A DNA stretch of 64,000 bases, taken from Lewinella sp. IMCC34191. GTDB taxonomy: Bacteria; Bacteroidota; Bacteroidia; Chitinophagales; Saprospiraceae. A program made the translations under genes and the position numbers. A model generated the notes under the pieces. It saw only the letters and a list, made by a program, of their open reading frames with translations. It had not been told where the DNA came from and ran no database searches. This document shows positions 53,301 through 60,511 of the stretch, one piece after another. Numbering within the stretch: position 1 is the stretch's first letter; every line of letters starts with the position of its first letter. The stretch covers positions 372,001 to 436,000 of the forward strand of contig NZ_QNQZ01000003.1 in assembly GCF_003390935.1 (NCBI RefSeq), in the 5' to 3' direction.

Positions 53301-54329
53301 CGGGAGAATATCCTGCGCCCCTTCTACCGCCTTCCCGGGCATGAAGACGAGCCGGGTACCGGTTTGGGGCTACCCCTTGCGCATTCTCTGGCCGAGCTAC
53401 ACGGCGGCAGCCTCACGGTGGACCCGACGACTACCGACGGCACTACCTTCGTCGTATCCCTGCCCATTCACCACCGGGACGGCTTCGAGCTACCCGCAGG
53501 CGTGCCCGCAGTTGCCGTCTCGAGAACGGGTGAGGCCGCCCTGGCAAGCCCTGCCGGCCCGACGTCTGCGACCGTGCTGCTCGTAGAAGACAACGCCGAC
53601 CTCTTAGCATTCACGGCGAAAGAATTGTCGGGGCACTTTACCATCCTGCAGGCGACCAACGGGGCCGAGGCACTCGAACGGCTGGAGGAGCATACGGTGC
53701 AGCTTGTTGTCAGCGACGTCAAGATGCCGCGGGTAGACGGCTATACGCTGTGCGAGGCAATCAAATCAGACGTCAAATACAGCCATCTGCCGATCATTCT
53801 CCTCACCTCCCGCAACGAATACAGCTCCGAACTCGCGGGGTTAGAGCACGGCGCCGACGCCTACATCACGAAGCCCTTCGTGATCGATTACCTGCGCGCC
53901 CGCATCCGCAATTTGCTGGATAACCGGGCCCGTATCGTCGACCACTTCGGTCGCAGCCCGCTGGCCCACCTTCAGACCATCGCGCAGAGCCCGGTCGACG
54001 AAGACTTCACCCGCAAACTCGACGCCGTCATCCAGGACAACATTACCGACCCGGACCTGAACGTAGAAACCCTGGCCGAACGAATGCACATGAGCCGGTC
54101 CACCCTCTACCGGAAGATCCGCGACATCAGCGACTCCAACCCCAACGAATTGATCAACCTCGTACGCCTGAAGAAGGCCGCCGAGCTGCTCCGCACCCGG
54201 CAATACAAGGTCTACGAAGTGGCTAATATGGTCGGCTACAATTCCGCCACCAGCTTCGGCCGCAATTTCAAAAAGCAGTTCAACGTCTCCCCCGGCGACT
54301 ACGCCAAATCGGACGACCTGGTCACCTAG
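50328..54329 (+). CDS. Hybrid two-component system regulator (HTCS)
   Basis: 1333 residues from ATG 50328 (a TTG 6 bases upstream is unlikely). An N-terminal membrane signal is followed by a long propeller sensor with repeated WIGT-type motifs (about 40-690), a Y_Y_Y domain (about 700-780) and a membrane helix near 785-810. The histidine kinase has His839 in ISHEILTPL and an ATPase with GNLLENALKYGE and GTGLGLPL. The receiver has Asp1130 in VVSDVKMP. An AraC-type DNA-binding domain lies at the C-terminus (MHMSRSTLYRKIRDIS, YEVANMVGYNSATSFGRNFKK). This is the usual one-protein regulator of glycan utilization, divergent from susC. Confidence 0.96.
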   Translation: MQLPKYTSWFYGKRRLLLLVVLLWLVGYGADMRSQPYYFINYEVADGLSHNTIHCAAQDSLGFMWFGTKNGLNRFDGYEFRWYQADSTTSGTLGSNFIECLEFANGRLWVGTDDGLFSGDAYGTRFTLVPGTEDIPILDIAPAPNGDIWVIADQILRRINARTGEETGRYDSGEFGPALRVDVSGAGAVYLATDRQLFRYLPEEDRFEPLALSFPTETDYPLRFSSIYAASETSLAVGTVSHGAFLVDLPAGTVVPLTGGTERRYVRDFLLLGNDLWIGTEDGIYIYNLLTASSQHLRKDPAEPYGLTDNAIYSLYADREGGVWIGSYFRGIHYYSPALTGFEKFLPVPGENSVSGMAVREMQRDGNGQLWIGTEDAGLNRYDPETGQFTHFALQAGEGTETVTNIHGILVVGDEVWVGTFQNGLFILDAETGAVKRHRMAGEASGLRSNFIFSLYLTDDGTVIALTASGLQRYDPVLDSFVLLEGFPPDYFYTSFLEDSRGERWAGTYWDGLFHYDPREKGTIAYNTGIAGRQLGNDAINGIFEDSDRNIWIPTENGVNKIDHASGAVSRYGKSDGFPSNVFYAVQEDARGKLWMSTANGLACYHPESGRVDTYGAENGLPSNQFNYNSALTDTTGRMYFGTVEGFVSFDPYDIRFSKQDPPDQLVLSNLEIPAARSGEAAIAYREALATGRVDLPYDRSTFNLSFSALEYTSPKLTEYQYAISGLNGGWIDLGYTNEIHFTDLQAGHYGLRLRVRGHNSEWSAPTDFLQLTIAPPWWRSGWAYAAYVTLGLVVGWVLLLLYHRYNKDKADQRQRLFEHEKEKELYRAKIEFFTNISHEILTPLTLIQNPVDKALHHAEGDERMYPLLHMVQRNTTRLVNLVRQLLDFRKMEMATPTLSFVRVDVTALLQDTLDRYAADARERNMTVRLQASADPLYAYVDEEAFRKISGNLLENALKYGERLVEVRLSSSESDLTLCIYNDGTSIPATERENILRPFYRLPGHEDEPGTGLGLPLAHSLAELHGGSLTVDPTTTDGTTFVVSLPIHHRDGFELPAGVPAVAVSRTGEAALASPAGPTSATVLLVEDNADLLAFTAKELSGHFTILQATNGAEALERLEEHTVQLVVSDVKMPRVDGYTLCEAIKSDVKYSHLPIILLTSRNEYSSELAGLEHGADAYITKPFVIDYLRARIRNLLDNRARIVDHFGRSPLAHLQTIAQSPVDEDFTRKLDAVIQDNITDPDLNVETLAERMHMSRSTLYRKIRDISDSNPNELINLVRLKKAAELLRTRQYKVYEVANMVGYNSATSFGRNFKKQFNVSPGDYAKSDDLVT

Positions 54330-54500
54330 CTGCGCAAGCTTCGTGTACCGCGACCAGCCGGCAGACCAGCTCCGCTGGGCGGACGGCTGATGACCAAAAC
54401 GACAGTGCGGCAGCCGGCCCAATGCCAACCACCGCACTACCGACTAACAGCGACCGCAGGGAGCTACTACTCCGGATGGCGAAGCCAGCCGACTACCGTA
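54330..54500. repeat. Repeat-bearing convergent spacer after the HTCS gene
   Basis: GGCAGACCAGCTCCGCTGGGCGGACGGCTGATG-type block at about 54359-54390 (a relative of 41948-41983). GCGACCGCAGGGAGC lies at 54446-54460, matching the core of the 36416-36823 array. Short ACCGCACTACC and ACCGTACTACC elements resemble, in inverted orientation, those at 59760-59790. Confidence 0.72.
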
Positions 54501-57500
54501 CTACCACCCCGGCAAAAGGTTAACCCCGAAGTTCCAGCTACCCCCGTCGATCAACGGACGCGCCAGGTAGGGCTCGACCACAATCTGTCCGAAGACATTC
54601 ACGCGGGCACTCACACCGGCGGTAAAGATCGGACGGACACCGGGGCGAACGATGTAGGGCTCGCCGTCGGGACCGGTCAGGATCTCTCCGTTCTTGTCCA
54701 GCGTATACTCCGGGCCGCCGAACTGGGAGAAGTCCGAGAAGGCCATGCCGCCGTCGATAAAGAGGTTTAGGTCACTGAACAGGAACTTCGACTTGATCAG
54801 GGCCAGCTGCTCGGGACCGGTGAAGGGGATACGAAGTTCGACGTTGGATATCAGCACCTTGCTCCCCAGCAGCTCGTTGACGTTGCGGCCGTTGTTCTCC
54901 AGGGTATTGAAGGCATCGCTCGCGTTCAGACCGCGCATGTACCAGGGGCTACCGACGTAGAGCGGATAGAGGTCCTGCCCGCCCTCGCCGTAGCGACCGA
55001 AGTGCAGGGCTCGGAAGGCCAGGGCACCCTTACCGAACCAGATGTACTGGCGGTAGTCGGTATTAACAGCGGTGAAGTCGTAACGACCCGCGTACTGATC
55101 CACGCCCAGGCGGAAACGGTGTCCCTTGATCGGGGCCGTCAGGCCGAAGCTGGCGTTATCGCCTACCAGGGCTACGCCGCCGTTGTAGAGATTGAAGCTC
55201 TCCTGCTCGAGGTCTTCCCGCCGCTCGGGCTGGGCGTTGACCTGGATCGGGTAGCCGGTATTCGGGTTGAAATAGCGGGCGTACTCATCCACGCGGTTGT
55301 TATAGATCGCTCCACTCAGGCTACCTTCCAGGCGCAGGTTGGTATTGAACGCATAGGAAGCGAAGCCTCCCACCTGATTCTGGTATAGTCGACTGATGAC
55401 GTAGGGCGAATTGATCAGCTCGATCTGCTGGTCGTCGTTGTATTGCAGCGTATCCAGGAAGGGCTGCATCGTGGCGAAGTTGCGGTAGGGAATGCGGCTT
55501 AGGCTGAACCCATAGTTGACACGCGTCTTCTTGTTCAGCCAGGCTACGCTGCCCCCGAAGTCGGTGATCTCTCCGTTCAGGCTGAGGGAGGTCATCAGCT
55601 GGTTGTTACCCAGAATATCGCTGAACAGCAGCTGCACACCGCCGGCCAGACCGGTCGTCGTACCGAATACCTGGTTCGTTCCCACGCCGGCGCCGGCGCC
55701 ACCGCTGGCGTAGTCCAGTTTAAACTGGGGGCGGTAGGGCTGGGATACGATCTGGTCGCTGGTGATGACGTCGTACTTCTCCATATTGCTCAGCAACTCG
55801 TCGACCTTAAGAGTGGCACGGGGGTTCAGGCGCGGAAGGGTCGCCGGCGTCAGGTCCACGGAGTCCGCGGGTACCGTAACGGCATCCATGTCCTCGACCT
55901 GGGTACCGAAGATCTTATAGGCCTTCTGGTTAAAGTAGGTGTAGACCAGGCGGTTATTGCTGCGGTCGATCGACATGGCCGGCGCGTAGTGCGTGATGCC
56001 CGATACGCCGGTGATCAGATCCGTCAGTCGCTCGGCCTCACCCGTAGCGGGGTCGAAACGGTAGATGTTCCGGAAGCCGTCGCGGTTACTCAGGAAGTAC
56101 ACTTTACCGTCCTGGCCCTCGATGGGGTTCAGGTTATCGGCACCGGGGAAGACATCCAGCTCACGGCTCTCGCGGCTTTCCACGTCCAGGGCGGCCAGGT
56201 TGAAGCGCAGGGCCCCGTAGGGACGCTCCTTGAGCTGCATGCCCCGGGCATCGGTGCTGTAGTAGATCGTTTGCCCGTCGGCCGACCAGCTGGGGTGGAT
56301 TTCGCTGTATACGTCGTTCGTCAGTTGCGTGACGCGGCCGCTGCGTACGTCGATGGCGTACAGGTCCGATTGTCCCTGCTTCAGACCGGCTACCACGATG
56401 GAGCGTCCGTCGGGCGACCAGCTGGGGAAGGTGAAGGCGGGCAGGTCTTTCAAGCGGATCTCGCGCGTAGCCTTACCGTTTTCGACGTCGGCAATAATCA
56501 GGACGTTCTGTCCCTTGCTGACCGCCGTATAGGCGAACTGCTTGCTGTCGGGGCTCCACGTACCGCTTGTTTCGATGTAGCTGATCTCGTCGATATGAGT
56601 ACCTACCGTGCGGGTACGGATTTTGCGGATCTGCTCACCGGTCTTGGCGTCCGCCAGGAAGAGGTCGATGCTGAAGAGGTCCTGCTCCGAGAGGTAGATT
56701 ATGTATTTACCGTCGGGGCTGATCTCCGGGGCGATGTTGATGCGGCCCCCTTCCTTGTCGCCGCCGACGAGCAGGTCACCGACGAAGCGATCCTCCTTGG
56801 CGTCACCGATCTGGTCGCCGTAGGTCCGCCGTAGCGCATCCTCCCACAGCTTGCTGAAATCCTCGAGTTCGTAACCGAGGATGATCTTCGTAGCGCGTTC
56901 CAGTCCCCACTTCGCGGTGGCCCGAAAGTACGGATTGATGACGTCGTCGCCCTGCAGCCCGGTCACGAAAGCCCAGAAGGCCTGACCGTAGCGGTAGGGA
57001 AAGTAGCGGCCGCTGCTCAGGTCCTTCAGGCTGGGCACGTCGTCGTTCAGTACGGCGTCGCGCATCCACATGGCGGTGAAGGGATCGACGGATCCGATAC
57101 TCAGGTATTCGGCAAGTCCTTCGACCATCCACAGGGGCAGGTTGCCCAGGTCGCGCAGGTTGGTGCTGTCGCCCCGGATCACCATATCGTACTGGAAGGC
57201 GTGTACGAGCTCGTGGCCCAGTACGTGGTGCGTCTGCGCGTTGGTGTGGGCTACGGGTAGCACCACCCGGTTTTTGAAGGCCTCGGTCACCCCGCCGGTA
57301 CCCGAGCCAATCTGGCCGCTGATGGCGTTGGTCTGTTGAAAATCCGCGTGGTTCGCGTAGATGATCATCGGGTTTTTAAAATCGATGGTATCCCGCAACA
57401 CGAGCTGGTGGACGCGGTACCACTCCTCGCTGTCGTTGAGAAAATTCTTGAGCCATTCCTCGTTCTCGATGTAGGTGTACATCTCGAAGTGGGGCGACTG

Positions 57501-57626
57501 GTATACGTCGTAATCGAAATTCTCGTAATTGGGCTTATTCTGGCCGAAGGAGTTGAAACCCTGGCCGAAAGTCGCCAGCGGCAGCGCAAGTAGCACGACC
57601 AGGAAAAGGTTATAAATCGTCTTCAT
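54501..57626 (-). CDS. Metallopeptidase-like / TolB-type propeller / beta-barrel surface protein
   Basis: 1041 residues from ATG 57626. A signal peptide (about 1-20) is followed by a peptidase-MA-like domain: zinc motif HELVH at 138-142 and the third ligand Glu169 in WMVEGLAEYL, the gluzincin layout. A TolB/WD40-like propeller follows (about 270-590: PDGKYIIYLSEQD, WSPDSKQFAYTA, WSPDGRSIVVAG, WSADGQTIYYSTD). The C-terminal 400 residues are a D15/BamA-type barrel with strands such as VSLPYRPQFKLDYASGG-like and GVSARVNVFGQIVVEPYLA. Such fusions occur in Bacteroidota; the peptidase would face the periplasm and the barrel sits in the outer membrane. The substrate is unknown. Divergent from the GH15 gene. 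Confidence 0.85.
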   Translation of the reverse strand: MKTIYNLFLVVLLALPLATFGQGFNSFGQNKPNYENFDYDVYQSPHFEMYTYIENEEWLKNFLNDSEEWYRVHQLVLRDTIDFKNPMIIYANHADFQQTNAISGQIGSGTGGVTEAFKNRVVLPVAHTNAQTHHVLGHELVHAFQYDMVIRGDSTNLRDLGNLPLWMVEGLAEYLSIGSVDPFTAMWMRDAVLNDDVPSLKDLSSGRYFPYRYGQAFWAFVTGLQGDDVINPYFRATAKWGLERATKIILGYELEDFSKLWEDALRRTYGDQIGDAKEDRFVGDLLVGGDKEGGRINIAPEISPDGKYIIYLSEQDLFSIDLFLADAKTGEQIRKIRTRTVGTHIDEISYIETSGTWSPDSKQFAYTAVSKGQNVLIIADVENGKATREIRLKDLPAFTFPSWSPDGRSIVVAGLKQGQSDLYAIDVRSGRVTQLTNDVYSEIHPSWSADGQTIYYSTDARGMQLKERPYGALRFNLAALDVESRESRELDVFPGADNLNPIEGQDGKVYFLSNRDGFRNIYRFDPATGEAERLTDLITGVSGITHYAPAMSIDRSNNRLVYTYFNQKAYKIFGTQVEDMDAVTVPADSVDLTPATLPRLNPRATLKVDELLSNMEKYDVITSDQIVSQPYRPQFKLDYASGGAGAGVGTNQVFGTTTGLAGGVQLLFSDILGNNQLMTSLSLNGEITDFGGSVAWLNKKTRVNYGFSLSRIPYRNFATMQPFLDTLQYNDDQQIELINSPYVISRLYQNQVGGFASYAFNTNLRLEGSLSGAIYNNRVDEYARYFNPNTGYPIQVNAQPERREDLEQESFNLYNGGVALVGDNASFGLTAPIKGHRFRLGVDQYAGRYDFTAVNTDYRQYIWFGKGALAFRALHFGRYGEGGQDLYPLYVGSPWYMRGLNASDAFNTLENNGRNVNELLGSKVLISNVELRIPFTGPEQLALIKSKFLFSDLNLFIDGGMAFSDFSQFGGPEYTLDKNGEILTGPDGEPYIVRPGVRPIFTAGVSARVNVFGQIVVEPYLARPLIDGGSWNFGVNLLPGW

Positions 57627-57729
57627 AATTTGGTAGTCTTTGGGAAGATCTTTCACTTCTAGAACACCTGCAAGACGGCCTTACCCCTATGCTTCGCTTG
57701 TCGGAGAGGCTTAACAAAACGTTATTTTT

Positions 57730-57748
57730 GGTCGGCGGAGCGCAGGAT
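57730..57748 (+). repeat. Dispersed GGCGGCGGAGCGCAGG motif, copy 7
   Basis: GGTCGGCGGAGCGCAGGAT, one internal base different from copy 1, preceded by GTTATTTTT. Confidence 0.75.
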
Positions 57749-57865
57749 ATCGACCTCGCTACCAACAGCAGGCTTTTCAAAAATTAATCCGACACTCCAT
57801 CGGCCAAAATTCCTTACCACCGAATCGAGCCAGCCATTTAGCGGCAATTGGCGAAAGGATATTCT

Positions 57866-57885
57866 CCTGCGCGCCGCCGCCGCCC
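57866..57885 (-). repeat. Dispersed GGCGGCGGAGCGCAGG motif, copy 8
   Basis: CCTGCGCGCCGCCGCCGCCC on the plus strand; an expanded version with an extra triplet. It ends 65 bases before the GH15 ATG. Confidence 0.65.
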
Positions 57886-57904
57886 GATTGTGTACGTATC
57901 CTTT

Positions 57905-57935
57905 TTGTTAGGTTATAAACCAGTGTGTATTTCTG
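57905..57935 (+). promoter_or_regulatory. Candidate promoter of the GH15 gene
   Basis: TTG (57905-57907) and TATTTCTG (57928-57935) are separated by 20 bases, the Bacteroidota spacing; TATTTCTG has one mismatch to TAnnTTTG. It ends 15 bases before the ATG at 57951. Confidence 0.5.
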
Positions 57936-57950
57936 CCGTTGGAACCCCCA

Positions 57951-59750
57951 ATGAGTGAGCATAACTTCGCCTACCCCGACCGCTACCTGCCCATTGCCGA
58001 ATACGGCATCATCGGAAATTTGCATACCACCGCCCTGGTGAGCGTCACCGGGAGCATCGATTTTCTTTGCCTGCCCCGCTTCGACAGCCCGACGGTGTTC
58101 GCCCGGATTCTTGACGCCGATATCGGAGGGTTTTTCAGTTTCGAATGCGTAGCCGAAGACACCCAGCACAAGCAACTCTACCTCCCCGGCACCAATATCC
58201 TGATCACCCGCTTCCTGAGTGAGGACGGGATCGCGGAACTCACCGATTTCATGCCCATCGTCAGCGAGGAGCGGGACTTTGCCATTTTTCGCCGGCTGAA
58301 GGGGGTCTACGGGCAGCATACCGTCCGGATCAAAATCGCGCCCCGGTACAGCTACGGCAAAACCGACTGCCGGATTGAAAAGAAGCCGAACGGCCGGGGC
58401 TACCTCCTCCACGACCCCAACGGCGAGCAGCCCACGATGCACCTCATCTGCAATATGGAGATGGACATCCAGGATTCCGCCCTCACCGCCACCATCGACC
58501 TGAGCCAGGGCGATGACATCGACTTCATCCTCACCCTGGACGAGGGCAAGAATTTCGACCTCGACTGGATGGAGTGCTTCACCGAGTGCCGCCGGTACTG
58601 GACCGAGTGGTCCGCCAAGTGTAAATACAACGGCTTCTGGAAGGAGGCGGTGATGCGATCGGCCCTCACGCTGAAACTGCTTACCTCCGCCCGCTACGGC
58701 AGCACCATCGCCGCGGCCACCTTCGGGCTGCCGGAAAAAATGGGCGGCTCCCGCAACTGGGACTACCGCTTCACCTGGGTGCGCGACGCGGCCTTCACCA
58801 TGTACGCCTTCCTACGGCTGGGCTACACCAAGGAAGCGGAGCAATTTATGGACTGGATCCGCGACAAGTGCATGGCCCATCTCCAGCTCATGTACGCCAT
58901 CGACGGCGAGACCGAACTCCACGAGATGGAGCTCGACCACCTCGAAGGCTACCGTGGCAGCAAGCCCGTCCGCATCGGCAACGGTGCCCACGACCAGACC
59001 CAGATGGATATCTACGGCGAGCTGATCGACACCATCTACCTGTATAATAAAGCCGGCGGGAGTATTACCCACGACTTCTGGCAGTCCATCCGCGGCATCG
59101 TGGATTTCGTCATCGAAAACTGGAAGAAAGAAGACCACGGCATCTGGGAGGTACGCAGCGAAAAACAACGCTTCCTCCACTCCGCCGTCTGCTGCTGGGT
59201 AGCCATCGACCGGGCCATGAAGATCGCCGAAGACCGCAGCCTCCCCTGCCCCATGGGCGAGTGGCGCAAAGTTCGCGATACCATCTACGAAGACATCTAC
59301 CACAATTTCTGGAACGAAGACATTCAGGCCTACGTGCAGTACAAAGGCAGCGACACCGTCGACGCGAGTGCCCTGCTGATGCCCCTACTGCGCTTCGTCA
59401 GCAGCCAGGAGCCGCGTTGGTTGAGCACCTTCAAAGCCATCGAGGAAAAGCTATCCGCCGATGTCCTCATCTTCCGCTACAAACTCGAACAGGGCGCCAC
59501 GGACGGCCTCGAGGGCGACGAGGGCGCGTTCGCCATCTGCTCCTTCTGGTACGTCGAGTGCCTCGCCCGCATCGGCGAACTCGACAAAGCCACCGTCGTC
59601 TTCGAGAAAATGCTCGGCTACGCCAATCACCTCGGCCTCATGAGCGAAGAGATCGGCATTCACGGCGAGCAACTCGGGAACTTTCCCCAGGCGTTCTCCC
59701 ACCTTAGTCTGATTTCTGCTGCTTTTCAGATCAATAAGAAGAGGAAGTAG
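57951..59750 (+). CDS. GH15-family protein (glucoamylase/trehalase-like)
   Basis: 599 residues from ATG 57951 (a TTG 12 bases upstream is unlikely). The N-terminal beta-sandwich (YLPIAEYGIIGNLHTTALVS, IDFLCLPRFDSPTVFARIL) precedes the (alpha/alpha)6 barrel with GGSRNWDYRFTWVRDAAFTMYAFLRLG. These are the marks of the trehalase-type GH15 group of bacteria, cytoplasmic, hydrolysing alpha,alpha-trehalose or alpha-glucans. Probable catalytic acids lie in the LDHLEGYRGSKPVRIGN region and in QGATDGLEGDEGAFAICSFW, where a Glu pair is conserved. No signal peptide. No otsB or trehalose genes are adjacent. The 3' end faces the repeat array. Confidence 0.9.
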   Translation: MSEHNFAYPDRYLPIAEYGIIGNLHTTALVSVTGSIDFLCLPRFDSPTVFARILDADIGGFFSFECVAEDTQHKQLYLPGTNILITRFLSEDGIAELTDFMPIVSEERDFAIFRRLKGVYGQHTVRIKIAPRYSYGKTDCRIEKKPNGRGYLLHDPNGEQPTMHLICNMEMDIQDSALTATIDLSQGDDIDFILTLDEGKNFDLDWMECFTECRRYWTEWSAKCKYNGFWKEAVMRSALTLKLLTSARYGSTIAAATFGLPEKMGGSRNWDYRFTWVRDAAFTMYAFLRLGYTKEAEQFMDWIRDKCMAHLQLMYAIDGETELHEMELDHLEGYRGSKPVRIGNGAHDQTQMDIYGELIDTIYLYNKAGGSITHDFWQSIRGIVDFVIENWKKEDHGIWEVRSEKQRFLHSAVCCWVAIDRAMKIAEDRSLPCPMGEWRKVRDTIYEDIYHNFWNEDIQAYVQYKGSDTVDASALLMPLLRFVSSQEPRWLSTFKAIEEKLSADVLIFRYKLEQGATDGLEGDEGAFAICSFWYVECLARIGELDKATVVFEKMLGYANHLGLMSEEIGIHGEQLGNFPQAFSHLSLISAAFQINKKRK

Positions 59751-59904
59751 GGGGGAGGAGGTAGTACGGTAGTACGGTAGTACGGTGGTCGCTCCCTTCG
59801 GTCGCGGGGTAGTCGGGTAGTCGCCTCCTACGGTCGCGGCTGGTCTCCGTACATCAGCGCGCGGTAAGTAGATACATTGCAAAGGCTTTTGCTCTTCGCA
59901 GCGA
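59751..59904. other. Spacer leading into the 49-bp array
   Basis: Three or four short TAGTACGG repeats (about 59762-59790), then GCTCCCTTCGGTCGC, the inverted relative of GCGACCGCAGGGAGC, and TACGGTCGCGG. The elements at 54420-54500 appear inverted here. No gene is recognised. Confidence 0.6.
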
Positions 59905-60511
59905 AGCACCGGCTGCGTCTATCAGGGCGAAGCCCGTCTACCAGCCGGAAGCGCAGCGACCCGGCATCTACCAAGGCGAAGCCCGTCTACCAGCCGAAAG
60001 CGCAGCGACCCGGCATCTACCATGGCGAAGCCCCTCTACCAGCCGGAAGCGCAGCGACCCGGCACCTACCAAGGCGAAGCCCGTCTACCAGCCGGAAGCG
60101 CAGCGACCCGGCCTCTACCAGGGCGAAGCCCGTCTACCAGCCGGAAGCGCAGCGACCCCGGCGTCTACCAGGGCAAAGCCCGTCTACCAGCCGGAAGCGC
60201 AGCGACCCGGCCTCTACCAGGGCAAAGCCCGTCTACCAGCCGGAAGCGCAGCGACCCGGCCTCTACCAGGGCGAAGCCCGTCTACCAGCAGAAAGCGCAG
60301 CGACCCGGCCTCTACCAAGGCGAAGCCCGTCTACCAGCCGGAAGCGCAGCGACCCGGCGTCTACCAAAGCGAAGCCCGTCTACCAGCCGGAAGCGCAGCG
60401 ACCCCGGCGTCTACCAGGGCAAAGCCCGTCTACCAGCCGGAAGCGCAGCGACCCGGCGTCTACCAAGGCAAAGCCCGTCTACCAGCCGGAAGCGCAGCGA
60501 CCCGGCGTCTA
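59905..60511. repeat. 49-bp tandem array, twelve units, in a convergent spacer
   Basis: The core GCGCAGCGACCCGG starts at 59951, 60000, 60049, 60098, 60147, 60197, 60246, 60295, 60344, 60393, 60443 and 60492: nine 49-bp steps and two of 50. Variation is mainly in the CATC/CCTC/CGTC position and GGCGAA/GGCAAA. A partial unit precedes the first core. Units are contiguous with no unique spacers, so this is not a CRISPR array. The array ends inside the ABC transporter stop region. Open frames through it are accidental because 49 is not a multiple of three. Confidence 0.92.

Larger units (their letters stand above)
57627..57950. promoter_or_regulatory. Divergent spacer with paired inverted copies of the dispersed motif
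   Basis: 324 bases. Copy 7 lies at 57730-57748 and copy 8, inverted, at 57866-57885. A candidate promoter for GH15 is TTG (57905-57907), 20 bases, TATTTCTG (57928-57935), one mismatch from consensus. No gene is recognised. Confidence 0.55.

Noticed and set aside
59905-60511. CRISPR array
   Set aside because: Units are contiguous with no unique spacers between conserved repeats, and no cas gene is nearby.
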